A stretch of 64,000 bases of DNA. Origin: Sulfitobacter aestuariivivens (GTDB lineage Bacteria > Pseudomonadota > Alphaproteobacteria > Rhodobacterales > Rhodobacteraceae). The DNA lies in assembly GCF_014763045.1 (NCBI RefSeq), contig NZ_JACTAG010000004.1:1-64000 (forward strand). The letters run 5' to 3'. The notes below the pieces were generated by a model. That model saw only the letters and a program-made list of their open reading frames with translations, was not told the origin of the DNA and searched no databases. Position numbers and translations under genes: made by a program. Positions 29,856-37,631 of the stretch are shown piece by piece. Position 1 is the first letter of the stretch. Each line of letters begins with the position of its first letter.

Positions 29856-30965
29856 ATGACGAAAGTGAAAGGCCTCGCAGGGGTGTCATTCGCGGCAATG
29901 GCCGGAATGCTCATCGCCGGCGCTGCAATCGCCGAAGATCGCGTGCTCAAGGTAACAAACTGGGGCGAATACATCGGTGAAGACACCATCGCAAATTTCG
30001 AAAAAGAATTTGGCATCAAGGTCATTTATGATCCCTACGATTCAGTTGAATCGATTGATGCCAAGTTGTTGGCTGGCAACAGCGGCTATGACGTGGTTGC
30101 CCATTCGGGCAGTTCCACCGCGCGGCTGATTAAGGCCGGTATCGTTGATCCGCTGGACATGTCCAAGCTTGACAATGTCAAGCACATGGATCCCGCCATC
30201 ATGGAGCAGCTCGCCAGCGATTGGGATCCGGGCAACCAGCATTTTCTGCCGTATATGTGGGGTACGCACGGCGTGACCTACAACGAGGAGCTGGTAAAAG
30301 AGACCTATCCGGACGCGCCGATCGGATCGATGGACATGGTCTTTGATCCCAAGCACATGGAACAACTTGCCAAATGTGGCGTTTCGTTTCTGGACTCGCC
30401 CGGCGACGTGATCCCGATGGCGCTGGCCTATCTGGGCCTTGATCCAAATTCGACCAATCGGGAGGACTACGAGAAGGTGGGTGAAATGCTCGCCCAGGTG
30501 CGTCCGTACGTCAAAACCTTCGATAATTACGCCTACCAGCGCATGCCGCAGAAGGAATTCTGCGTATCCATTACCTGGGGGCCCGATGGCCTGCTGGCGA
30601 TGTCCGGCGCTGAAGAAGCCAATACAGGTGTCGTGCTGGATTTCTTCCTGCCTGAGGGGCAGAACGCGGCCCAGCTTTGGATCGATGGCTGGCTCATTCC
30701 CAAAGACGCCTCAAACAAGGAAGACGCCCATCTCTTTCTGAACTACATGATGCGTCCCGAAGTCGCAGCAGATGACACAAACTTCACCTGGTATGCGACG
30801 GCCAACATCACCGCCAAGCCGATGGTGGATGAGGAAGTCAAATCGAGCCCAGCAGCTTTCCCGACCTCTGAACAGGTGGAAAAGATGTACACCGTGGCGG
30901 TACTGCCGCCAAAGGTGGAGCGTTTGCAGACACGCACGTGGACCGACTTCAAAGCTGGTAACTGA
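29856..30965 (+). CDS. Polyamine-type ABC transporter, periplasmic binding protein
   Basis: Predicted 369-residue exported solute-binding protein of the PotD/PotF family. A Sec signal peptide ends at GAAIAED, then comes the family start LKVTNWGEYIGEDTIANFEKEFG. The reading frame is open upstream, but the ATG at 29856 has AGGAAGAGGAA just before it and directly precedes the signal peptide. The protein captures a cationic amine in the periplasm for the ATPase and two permeases downstream. PotF relatives bind putrescine, spermidine or other amines, so the ligand is not fixed by homology. Confidence 0.9.
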   Translation: MTKVKGLAGVSFAAMAGMLIAGAAIAEDRVLKVTNWGEYIGEDTIANFEKEFGIKVIYDPYDSVESIDAKLLAGNSGYDVVAHSGSSTARLIKAGIVDPLDMSKLDNVKHMDPAIMEQLASDWDPGNQHFLPYMWGTHGVTYNEELVKETYPDAPIGSMDMVFDPKHMEQLAKCGVSFLDSPGDVIPMALAYLGLDPNSTNREDYEKVGEMLAQVRPYVKTFDNYAYQRMPQKEFCVSITWGPDGLLAMSGAEEANTGVVLDFFLPEGQNAAQLWIDGWLIPKDASNKEDAHLFLNYMMRPEVAADDTNFTWYATANITAKPMVDEEVKSSPAAFPTSEQVEKMYTVAVLPPKVERLQTRTWTDFKAGN

Positions 30966-30985
30966 TCTGGCTTGCATAAAACATC

Positions 30986-31019
30986 GCAGTGGCGTCCCGT
31001 GTGGATGCCACTGCATTTT
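30986..31019 (+). terminator. Hairpin between binding protein and ATPase genes
   Basis: An 8-bp perfect stem (GCAGTGGC / GCCACTGC) with a 13-base loop, followed by ATTTT. In ABC operons such a hairpin after the binding-protein gene often acts as a partial terminator or RNA-stability element, giving more binding protein than membrane components. Confidence 0.6.
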
Positions 31020-31052
31020 CAGTCTAACACCCGATAGAAGGCGAGGCCCCAA

Positions 31053-32195
31053 TTGACCGCTTCAAACAGCGTCAGTGCGACCCCGTGGTCAGACACTGAT
31101 GGGCAAAAACCACTGGTCGAACTCAGAGGTGTTACCAAGAAATTCGGCGACGTAACCGCCGTCGACAATATTGATCTGGATATCTATGCAGGCGAGCTTT
31201 TCTGCCTGCTTGGCGGATCAGGGTGTGGCAAGTCCACGCTTCTGCGGATGCTAGCAGGGTTTGAATCGCTCAATTCCGGCTCTATCAAGATCGACGGCGT
31301 CGATATGTCGGATGTCCCGGCCTATGACCGACCCACAAACATGATGTTTCAAAGCTATGCGCTTTTTCCGCATATGTCGGTGGCCAAGAACATCGCGTTT
31401 GGCCTGCAGCAGGATCGCGTCCCAAAGAACGACATTGCGGACCGGGTTCAGGACATTCTCAAGCTGGTAGAGTTACAGGATTACGGCAAACGCAAACCCT
31501 CGCAATTGTCAGGCGGACAGCGCCAGCGAGTGGCCCTTGCCCGTGCGCTGGTGAAACAGCCCAAGCTGCTGCTACTGGATGAGCCCCTTGCGGCGCTGGA
31601 CAAGAAGCTGCGCAAGCACACGCAGTTCGAACTGGCCAACATTCAGGAAAAGGTCGGTGTGACTTTTGTCGTCGTAACCCATGATCAGGAAGAGGCCATG
31701 ACCCTGTCATCCCGCATGGCTGTGATGGATGCAGGTCGTCTGCAACAGATTGGCACGCCGACGGAGGTGTACGAATTCCCGGAGTCGCGTTTTGTGGCTG
31801 ACTTCATCGGGTCCGCCAACATATTTGAAGGCCGCGTGACCGAAGATGGGGCGGATCACGTACGTGTACAGACTGACGTGTGCGATGTGTTCATAGATCA
31901 TGGTCAATCCGTCAAGGAAGGCGGCAAGATCTGGGTCGCGCTGCGGCCTGAGAAAATTCACATCACCAAGTCCGACACGCCCGTGACAGGCGAAAATCAG
32001 GTCAGCGGTGTGGTTGATGACATCGGCTATCTTGGTGAGACGTCGATATACAAGATTCTGCTGCCGAATGATCAGATCATTGATGTCACCGCGCCCAACC
32101 AGACCCGCCCAATGAACCGGCAGCATCTGATTACGTGGGAAGACAAGGTCAACATCAGCTGGGAACCCTCCAGCGCGATGTTGCTCACGTCATGA
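31053..32195 (+). CDS. Polyamine-type ABC transporter, ATPase
   Basis: Predicted 380-residue ATP-binding subunit of the PotA/PotG type. Walker A is GGSGCGKST, the ABC signature is LSGGQRQRVALAR, Walker B is LLLLDEPLAALD, and the switch His lies in VVTHDQEEAM. A C-terminal TOBE domain (from about residue 290) is typical of the family. The TTG start at 31053 follows a GAAGGCGAGG ribosome site. The gene overlaps the first permease by four bases. Confidence 0.92.
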   Translation: MTASNSVSATPWSDTDGQKPLVELRGVTKKFGDVTAVDNIDLDIYAGELFCLLGGSGCGKSTLLRMLAGFESLNSGSIKIDGVDMSDVPAYDRPTNMMFQSYALFPHMSVAKNIAFGLQQDRVPKNDIADRVQDILKLVELQDYGKRKPSQLSGGQRQRVALARALVKQPKLLLLDEPLAALDKKLRKHTQFELANIQEKVGVTFVVVTHDQEEAMTLSSRMAVMDAGRLQQIGTPTEVYEFPESRFVADFIGSANIFEGRVTEDGADHVRVQTDVCDVFIDHGQSVKEGGKIWVALRPEKIHITKSDTPVTGENQVSGVVDDIGYLGETSIYKILLPNDQIIDVTAPNQTRPMNRQHLITWEDKVNISWEPSSAMLLTS

Positions 32196-33142
32196 GCGAC
32201 GCTGCTGCTCCGCCACCCGATGCAGGGTCCGGACTACCGAGACGCATCATGCGTAAGCTGAACGACAACTGGCGGCTCATTACCGTTGCCATCCCGTTTG
32301 CGTGGTTGCTGATCTTTTTCCTGGCCCCGTTCTTTATCGTCGCCAAGATCAGCCTTGCCGAACTGGCCATCGCCAGCCCACCGTTTACCCAGATGATCGA
32401 ATGGGCCGATAGCGGCATCATGACCATTCGCATCGTTTTCGACAATTTCATCTATATTTTCGAGGATGATCTATACCGGAATACTTATCTGAATTCGCTC
32501 AAGATTTCAGTTACCTCGACGCTTATCTGTCTGCTTTTCGGCTATCCGATTGCCTATGCCATCGTGCGTTCTGGCCCAGTGGCGAAACCAATCTTGCTGT
32601 TCTGCATCATCCTGCCGTTCTGGACATCGTTTCTGCTGCGGGTTTACGCGTGGATGGGGCTTTTGGCGGATCAGGGCACCATCAACAATATTCTGATAGC
32701 CATCGGTGTGATCGATGAACCGATCCGTATGCTTTATACAGAATTCGCAGTCTACATCGGTATCGTCTATACATATATGCCGTTCATGATCCTGCCGCTT
32801 TATGCCAACATGGAAAAGCTGGATGGAAGCCTGAACGAGGCCGCGGCGGATCTTGGATCGCGACCCACCAACACCTTCTTCAAGGTGACCTTGCCGCTAA
32901 CCATACCGGGGATTGTGGCGGGCTGCTTGCTGGTCTTTATTCCGGCCACCGGCGAATACGTGATCCCTGACCTTCTGGGGGGAGGCAACGTCCAAATGAT
33001 TGGCCGCGTTCTGTTCAATGAGTTTTCGCGCAACAGCGACTGGCCCGTCGCCGCGGCGGTTGCGATTGTCCTGCTGTTTCTGCTGGTCCTGCCGATCATG
33101 GTGTTCCAGTACTTCCAGGGCAGATCTTCGGGGCAGGGCTGA
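32192..33142 (+). CDS. Polyamine-type ABC transporter, permease 1 (PotB/PotH-like)
   Basis: Predicted 316-residue inner-membrane permease with about six hydrophobic segments. The EAA loop that contacts the ATPase is seen as LNEAAADLGSRPTNTFFKVTLPL. The ATG at 32192 overlaps the ATPase stop codon by four bases and was chosen over an in-frame start further upstream. It pairs with the next permease to form the transport channel. Confidence 0.9.
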   Translation: MSDAAAPPPDAGSGLPRRIMRKLNDNWRLITVAIPFAWLLIFFLAPFFIVAKISLAELAIASPPFTQMIEWADSGIMTIRIVFDNFIYIFEDDLYRNTYLNSLKISVTSTLICLLFGYPIAYAIVRSGPVAKPILLFCIILPFWTSFLLRVYAWMGLLADQGTINNILIAIGVIDEPIRMLYTEFAVYIGIVYTYMPFMILPLYANMEKLDGSLNEAAADLGSRPTNTFFKVTLPLTIPGIVAGCLLVFIPATGEYVIPDLLGGGNVQMIGRVLFNEFSRNSDWPVAAAVAIVLLFLLVLPIMVFQYFQGRSSGQG

Positions 33143-33144
33143 GT

Positions 33145-33987
33145 ATGCAGGCAAACAGATCCCGATTTCTGACCATCATGCTGACGCTGGGGCTGGCGTT
33201 CTTTTACGTGCCGATGATCCTTTTGGTCATCTATTCGTTCAACTACTCCAAAATCGTTCCGGTTTGGGGCGGCTGGTCCCTGCGGTGGTACCGCGAACTC
33301 TTTGAATCTGCCGAGGTTTGGAGCGCGGTTACCCTGAGCCTGCAAATCGCTTTTGTAAATGCGACCTTTGCAACCATGCTGGGTCTGTTAGCCGGGTTGG
33401 CAATGGTGCGCTTTGGTCGGTTTCGGGGGCGTACATTATTTGGTGGCATGATCGTGGCGCCTTTGGTGATGCCTGAGGTGATAACCGGCCTTTCCTTGCT
33501 GGTCTTCTTCATCTCGCTCAATCAGTTGACGGGTTGGCCCGCAGAGCGTGGGTTCACGACAATCACCATCGCGCACATCACCTTTTCCATGGCCTATGTG
33601 GCTGTGACGATTCAGGCCCGACTGACAGGTATGGGCGAGGATCTGGAAGAAGCCGCTGCCGATCTTGGTGCGAGACCGCTCAAGGTGCTGACAGCCATCA
33701 CCATTCCCCGATTGACGCCCGCGCTGATCTCTGGATGGCTGCTGGCCTTTACACTGTCGCTGGATGATCTGGTGATCGCGAGTTTCGTAACCGGGCCGGG
33801 GTCCAACACCTTGCCGATCCTGATCTTTTCGCGCATCCGAACAGGGCTTAGACCGGATATCAACGCACTTGCGACGATCGTCATTCTGGTCATCTCTATC
33901 TGCGTGGCAATTGCGGCGATCCTGATGTTCCGGCAGCAGCGGGCTGAAATGCGTGACCAGAAAATGGCCGAAGGCGCGGATGAGTAG
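33145..33987 (+). CDS. Polyamine-type ABC transporter, permease 2 (PotC/PotI-like)
   Basis: Predicted 280-residue inner-membrane permease with about six membrane segments. Its EAA loop reads LEEAAADLGARPLKVLTAITIP. It starts two bases after the first permease gene and overlaps the regulator gene by eight bases, so the whole transporter plus regulator forms one operon. Confidence 0.9.
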   Translation: MQANRSRFLTIMLTLGLAFFYVPMILLVIYSFNYSKIVPVWGGWSLRWYRELFESAEVWSAVTLSLQIAFVNATFATMLGLLAGLAMVRFGRFRGRTLFGGMIVAPLVMPEVITGLSLLVFFISLNQLTGWPAERGFTTITIAHITFSMAYVAVTIQARLTGMGEDLEEAAADLGARPLKVLTAITIPRLTPALISGWLLAFTLSLDDLVIASFVTGPGSNTLPILIFSRIRTGLRPDINALATIVILVISICVAIAAILMFRQQRAEMRDQKMAEGADE

Positions 33988-34633
33988 TATGGACGCCAAA
34001 ACCGCCCCTGCCAAAAAGCGCACCGCCCCGCGTGAGATACGCCGAAAACAACTGATCATGGCGGCGATCGATTCCATCTCGAAGCGCGGCTTTTCGGAAA
34101 CCACGCTCAAGCACGTCACAGAAAAAGCGAAACTGTCGCACGGTGTGGTGAACTATCACTTCGACAGCAAAGAAGCGCTCTATGATGCGACGCTTGGCCA
34201 CTTGGCAAAAGAACACCACGAAGTGTGGACACAGTATTTGGCCGAAGCCGGCCCGACGGCGGCGGAACAGCTTGACGCGATCGTCCGCGCGGACTTTGAC
34301 AAGAAGATATGTACCCGCAAACGGCTTGCCGTCTGGTTCGCCTTTTGGGGTCAGGCCAAGTATCGGCCGAATTACCTCAAGATCCATAACAAGTTCGACA
34401 ATGAAAGGTTCGAACTCATCCGCGAGAAGTGCGCGGTCTTGATCGAAGAAGGGGAATACCAGGATCTTGATGTCGAGCACGCGGCGCGGGTTGTGGAAGC
34501 CATGGCTGACGGGTCATGGCTGTGCTTGATGTTGTACCCCGGTCTAGCGGACCGCGAAACGTCCCGCGATGACTGCCTGGATGTCCTGTCCCGGTACTTT
34601 CCAAGGCATTTTCCCATTGCTGGCAGCGCGTGA
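33980..34633 (+). CDS. TetR-family (BetI-like) regulator
   Basis: Predicted 217-residue repressor. The N-terminal helix-turn-helix is seen in IRRKQLIMAAIDSISKRGFSETTLKHVTEKAKLS followed by GVVNYHF, the recognition-helix region typical of BetI. The rest is the helical ligand-binding domain. The ATG at 33980 overlaps the permease gene; a second in-frame ATG lies nine bases later. Being last in the transporter operon, it probably senses the transported amine or a breakdown product and controls the island through the 17-bp repeats at 29512 and 29676 (inference). Confidence 0.88.
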   Translation: MSSMDAKTAPAKKRTAPREIRRKQLIMAAIDSISKRGFSETTLKHVTEKAKLSHGVVNYHFDSKEALYDATLGHLAKEHHEVWTQYLAEAGPTAAEQLDAIVRADFDKKICTRKRLAVWFAFWGQAKYRPNYLKIHNKFDNERFELIREKCAVLIEEGEYQDLDVEHAARVVEAMADGSWLCLMLYPGLADRETSRDDCLDVLSRYFPRHFPIAGSA

Positions 34634-34639
34634 TGCGCA

Positions 34640-35389
34640 CTATCCGTTCTCGCGATTCACATCGACCTGAGCGTAATATTTTTTGATGTAGTGCGGCACC
34701 TCCCAGTGGCATTCGCACCCCTTCGGAATGAAAAAACAGTCCCCCGCAGCAACAGTGTGCACAGTGCCGTCCGCTTCGGTGATTGTGGCGTCGCCCTCCA
34801 GGACTCGAACGAACTCATGCACAGTGAACGCTGACATGCCATAATCCGCAGCGTCGGATGCCCAAAGCCCGACTGTCATGGTGCCGGCATCATTGGTGAA
34901 AGCGACATACTCGCGTTCTGTCGGGTCACCGGGGGCAGAGCAAACAGTCAGATCAGCATCCGGATCCACGATAATCACCGCATCGTCTGACGTTTCGATC
35001 CTTGGCGTTGCTGCATTGGGATCAAAAAGCGTAATAAAGAATTTTTTGAGATAGCCGTCTTGTTTCCAGCTCATCGGAGCGCCGTTGCGGAACGCGACGC
35101 AGTCTCCGGCACCGGCTGGTGTGGCGTTGCCATCGCCGTCGATCATGGCAAAGCTGCCGTCAAGTACCCAAACGAATTCGTCGCCCGGGTAGGGTCCAAA
35201 AGCTTCCTGCATGGTGGTTGTGTCCCACACACCGACTGTGAGGCCGATTGCGGGATCCTCAAAATAAACGTGCCAATGCTGTGTCGGCAAGGGGGACTGA
35301 AAATCGGCTTGATCAAGCTCAAGCGGTGTCAGGCCGGCGCCATCAGGGCCGTCCGCTTTGAGGTGAATGAGGCGTGGGCGATCAGACAT
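34640..35389 (-). CDS. Bicupin protein
   Basis: Predicted 249-residue cytoplasmic protein with two cupin barrels of the small cupin_3 (EutQ-like) type. The first has GEFVWVLDGSFAM-like strands and AGDCVAFRNGAPMSW; the second has HEFVRVLEGDATI and AGDCFFIPKGCECHW. Both halves end in similar segments (GYLKKFFITLFD and HYIKKYYAQVDV), showing internal duplication. Classical cupin metal His motifs are incomplete, so it may bind a ligand or act as a non-canonical enzyme. It converges on the TetR gene with a six-base gap and sits inside the amine island. Confidence 0.75.
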   Translation of the reverse strand: MSDRPRLIHLKADGPDGAGLTPLELDQADFQSPLPTQHWHVYFEDPAIGLTVGVWDTTTMQEAFGPYPGDEFVWVLDGSFAMIDGDGNATPAGAGDCVAFRNGAPMSWKQDGYLKKFFITLFDPNAATPRIETSDDAVIIVDPDADLTVCSAPGDPTEREYVAFTNDAGTMTVGLWASDAADYGMSAFTVHEFVRVLEGDATITEADGTVHTVAAGDCFFIPKGCECHWEVPHYIKKYYAQVDVNRENG

Positions 35390-35474
35390 GAGAGTCCTTT
35401 CAGTATAGCGGCAAACAAGGGTGATGATGCGCGGCGATTATGGACTTGACTCGTGCTTGAATGCAACAAATGAT

Positions 35475-35491
35475 TGAATGGCTGTTCAGAT
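35475..35491. promoter_or_regulatory. Weak third candidate operator
   Basis: TGAATGGCTGTTCAGAT matches the minus-strand copy at 29676 at 11 of 17 positions and keeps the TGAA...TTCA symmetry. It lies between the divergent bicupin and flavoprotein genes, where a common regulator would be expected to act. The similarity is low and may be chance. Confidence 0.3.
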
Positions 35492-35585
35492 AGAGATGAC
35501 GGCGTAAAATACTGATATAAATCCACTTTAAGGGACTTCTTTGGATCCTGAAAAGTCAGTTTTGTTGCAAGACAGGAGTCACCTG

Positions 35586-37628
35586 ATGCGCCGTGATCCC
35601 CGATTTGATATCCTTTTCGAGCCGGTCCGGATCGGCCCCGTCACCGCGCCAAACAGGTTCTATCAGGTGCCTCATTGCAACGGTATGGGGCATCAGTATC
35701 CGTCTTCCATGGCAGAAATGCGCGGGGTCAAGGCCGAAGGCGGCTGGGGCGTCGTGAACACCGAAGAATGCGAGATCACGCACACCTCCGAATTGACCAG
35801 CGCGATCGAATGCCGCCTGTGGGACGACAGCGACATTCCGGTTCTTGCCAAGATGGTCGAACGGGTCCACGCCCACGGAAGTCTGGCCGGCATTGAGCCA
35901 GCACATTTGGGTGCAGGGGCGGCGAATACCTATAGCCGCGAAATCCCCATGGGGCCGGCCGCCCGCCCGATTGACTTGCACGAACCTGTCCATGCCCGCG
36001 CGATGGACAAGGCCGACATCAAGGCATTTCGCCAGATGCATGTCGATGCTGCGATCCGGTCAAAAAAGGCAGGGTTTGATATCGTCTATGTCTATGCCGG
36101 GCATGATATGACGACGCTGATGCATTTTTTGCAGGCGGATCGAAACGATCGGTCGGACGAATACGGCGGCAGCCTGGAAAACCGCGTGCGTTTGTTGCGC
36201 GAAGTGATTGAGGACACCAAGGACGCGATTGGCGATACCTGCGCCGTTGCCGTTCGGTTGGCGGTCGACGAGATGTTGGGCGCACGGGGCATTTCATGCG
36301 ATGCAGAGGGGCGCGACATCGTCGAGATGTTGGCAGAGCTACCAGACCTTTGGGACGTCAACGTCAGCGGCTGGGAAAACGACAGCGCAACTTCGCGATT
36401 TACAGATGAAGGGTATCAGACCGACTATGTCAGCTTTGTAAAACAGGTCACGACTAAGCCCGTCGTGGGCGTCGGCCGGTTTACGTCGCCTGATACGATG
36501 GTGTCACTGGTCAAGAATGGTGTGCTGGATCTGATCGGCGCCGCGCGCCCCTCCATCGCTGACCCGTTTCTGCCCAAGAAGATTGACGAAGGTCGGGTCG
36601 AGGACATTCGCGAATGTATAGGCTGCAATATCTGCGTTTCAGGTGACTTTCTGGGCGCGCCGATGCGCTGCACGCAGAACCCCACAATGGGGGAGGAATG
36701 GCGCAAGGGATGGCACCCCGAAAGAATTGCGCCGAAGACCGCTGATGAGACTGTGTTGATCGTGGGCGGGGGGCCTGCGGGGTTGGAGGCCGCGCGCGCG
36801 TTGGGTCAACGCGGCTATGATGTCACCCTTGCCGAAGGAAGGGGCGTGCTTGGCGGTCGGGTGCACATCGAAAGTCAGCTGCCCGGGTTGACGCAATGGC
36901 GCAGGGTTGCGGACTATCGCGAATATCAAATCAGTCAGATGGCAAATGTCGCCGTCTATCTCAACAGCCCTCTGAGCGCGGATCAGGCGCTTGAATTTGG
37001 CGCCGACCACATCGTTTTGGCCACAGGGTCAGACTGGGACACGACCGGTATTGGGCGCAGCAACAGACGCGCGATTGATGGCCATGATGCGGGTTCGGTG
37101 CTGAGTGTCGATGCGATTTGCGCCGGGCAGAGCCCGACCGGGCCTGTGCTGATCTTTGATGATGACTACTACTATATGGCAGGTGTGCTGGCGGAAAAAT
37201 TACGCGCAGACGGCCACGACGTCACCTATGTCACGCCCACCGCCGATGTATCGCACTGGACCCACAACACGATGGAACAGGCGCGTATCCAGACCAGGCT
37301 GATGGAAATGGGAGTGGAGATCGTACCGCTCCACAATCTGACGGGCATACGATCCGGTCACGTTGAATTGTCGTGTGTCTATACTGATGTGGTCAAAAAG
37401 GTTGACTGCGCCTCGGTAATTCCGGTCACGATGCGCAACCCAAAGCAGGATTTGTTCTGGGCATTACGGGACCGGGCAAGTTCGCTGACGCGCATCGGGG
37501 ATTGTGATGCGCCAGGCACCATTGCGGCAGCGGTCTATGCCGGCCACCGATTTGCGCGCGAACTGGGCGAACCCGAGGTGTCTGGCGTGCCGTTCAAGCG
37601 TGAATTGCCAGCACTGGCGGTGGATTGA
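35586..37628 (+). CDS. Trimethylamine dehydrogenase-like flavoprotein, paralogue 1
   Basis: Predicted 680-residue FMN/4Fe-4S/ADP-type dehydrogenase. The N-terminal OYE barrel (about 1-370) has RFYQVPHC with Cys31 at the place of TMADH Cys30, which forms 6-S-cysteinyl-FMN. The 4Fe-4S motif is CIGCNIC...C followed by TQNPTMGEEWRKGWHPE. A C-terminal Rossmann region starts VLIVGGGPAGLEAARALG. The Tyr/His pair of the TMADH active site is kept (VYVYAGH), as are Trp263 and Asp266 (GWEND). TMADH Tyr60 is replaced by Glu61 and Trp355 by Asp354. A trimethylammonium substrate is therefore unlikely and a more polar amine is suggested. The ATG at 35586 aligns with both paralogues. Electrons would go to an ETF not seen here. 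Confidence 0.85.
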   Translation: MRRDPRFDILFEPVRIGPVTAPNRFYQVPHCNGMGHQYPSSMAEMRGVKAEGGWGVVNTEECEITHTSELTSAIECRLWDDSDIPVLAKMVERVHAHGSLAGIEPAHLGAGAANTYSREIPMGPAARPIDLHEPVHARAMDKADIKAFRQMHVDAAIRSKKAGFDIVYVYAGHDMTTLMHFLQADRNDRSDEYGGSLENRVRLLREVIEDTKDAIGDTCAVAVRLAVDEMLGARGISCDAEGRDIVEMLAELPDLWDVNVSGWENDSATSRFTDEGYQTDYVSFVKQVTTKPVVGVGRFTSPDTMVSLVKNGVLDLIGAARPSIADPFLPKKIDEGRVEDIRECIGCNICVSGDFLGAPMRCTQNPTMGEEWRKGWHPERIAPKTADETVLIVGGGPAGLEAARALGQRGYDVTLAEGRGVLGGRVHIESQLPGLTQWRRVADYREYQISQMANVAVYLNSPLSADQALEFGADHIVLATGSDWDTTGIGRSNRRAIDGHDAGSVLSVDAICAGQSPTGPVLIFDDDYYYMAGVLAEKLRADGHDVTYVTPTADVSHWTHNTMEQARIQTRLMEMGVEIVPLHNLTGIRSGHVELSCVYTDVVKKVDCASVIPVTMRNPKQDLFWALRDRASSLTRIGDCDAPGTIAAAVYAGHRFARELGEPEVSGVPFKRELPALAVD

Positions 37629-37631
37629 TTC

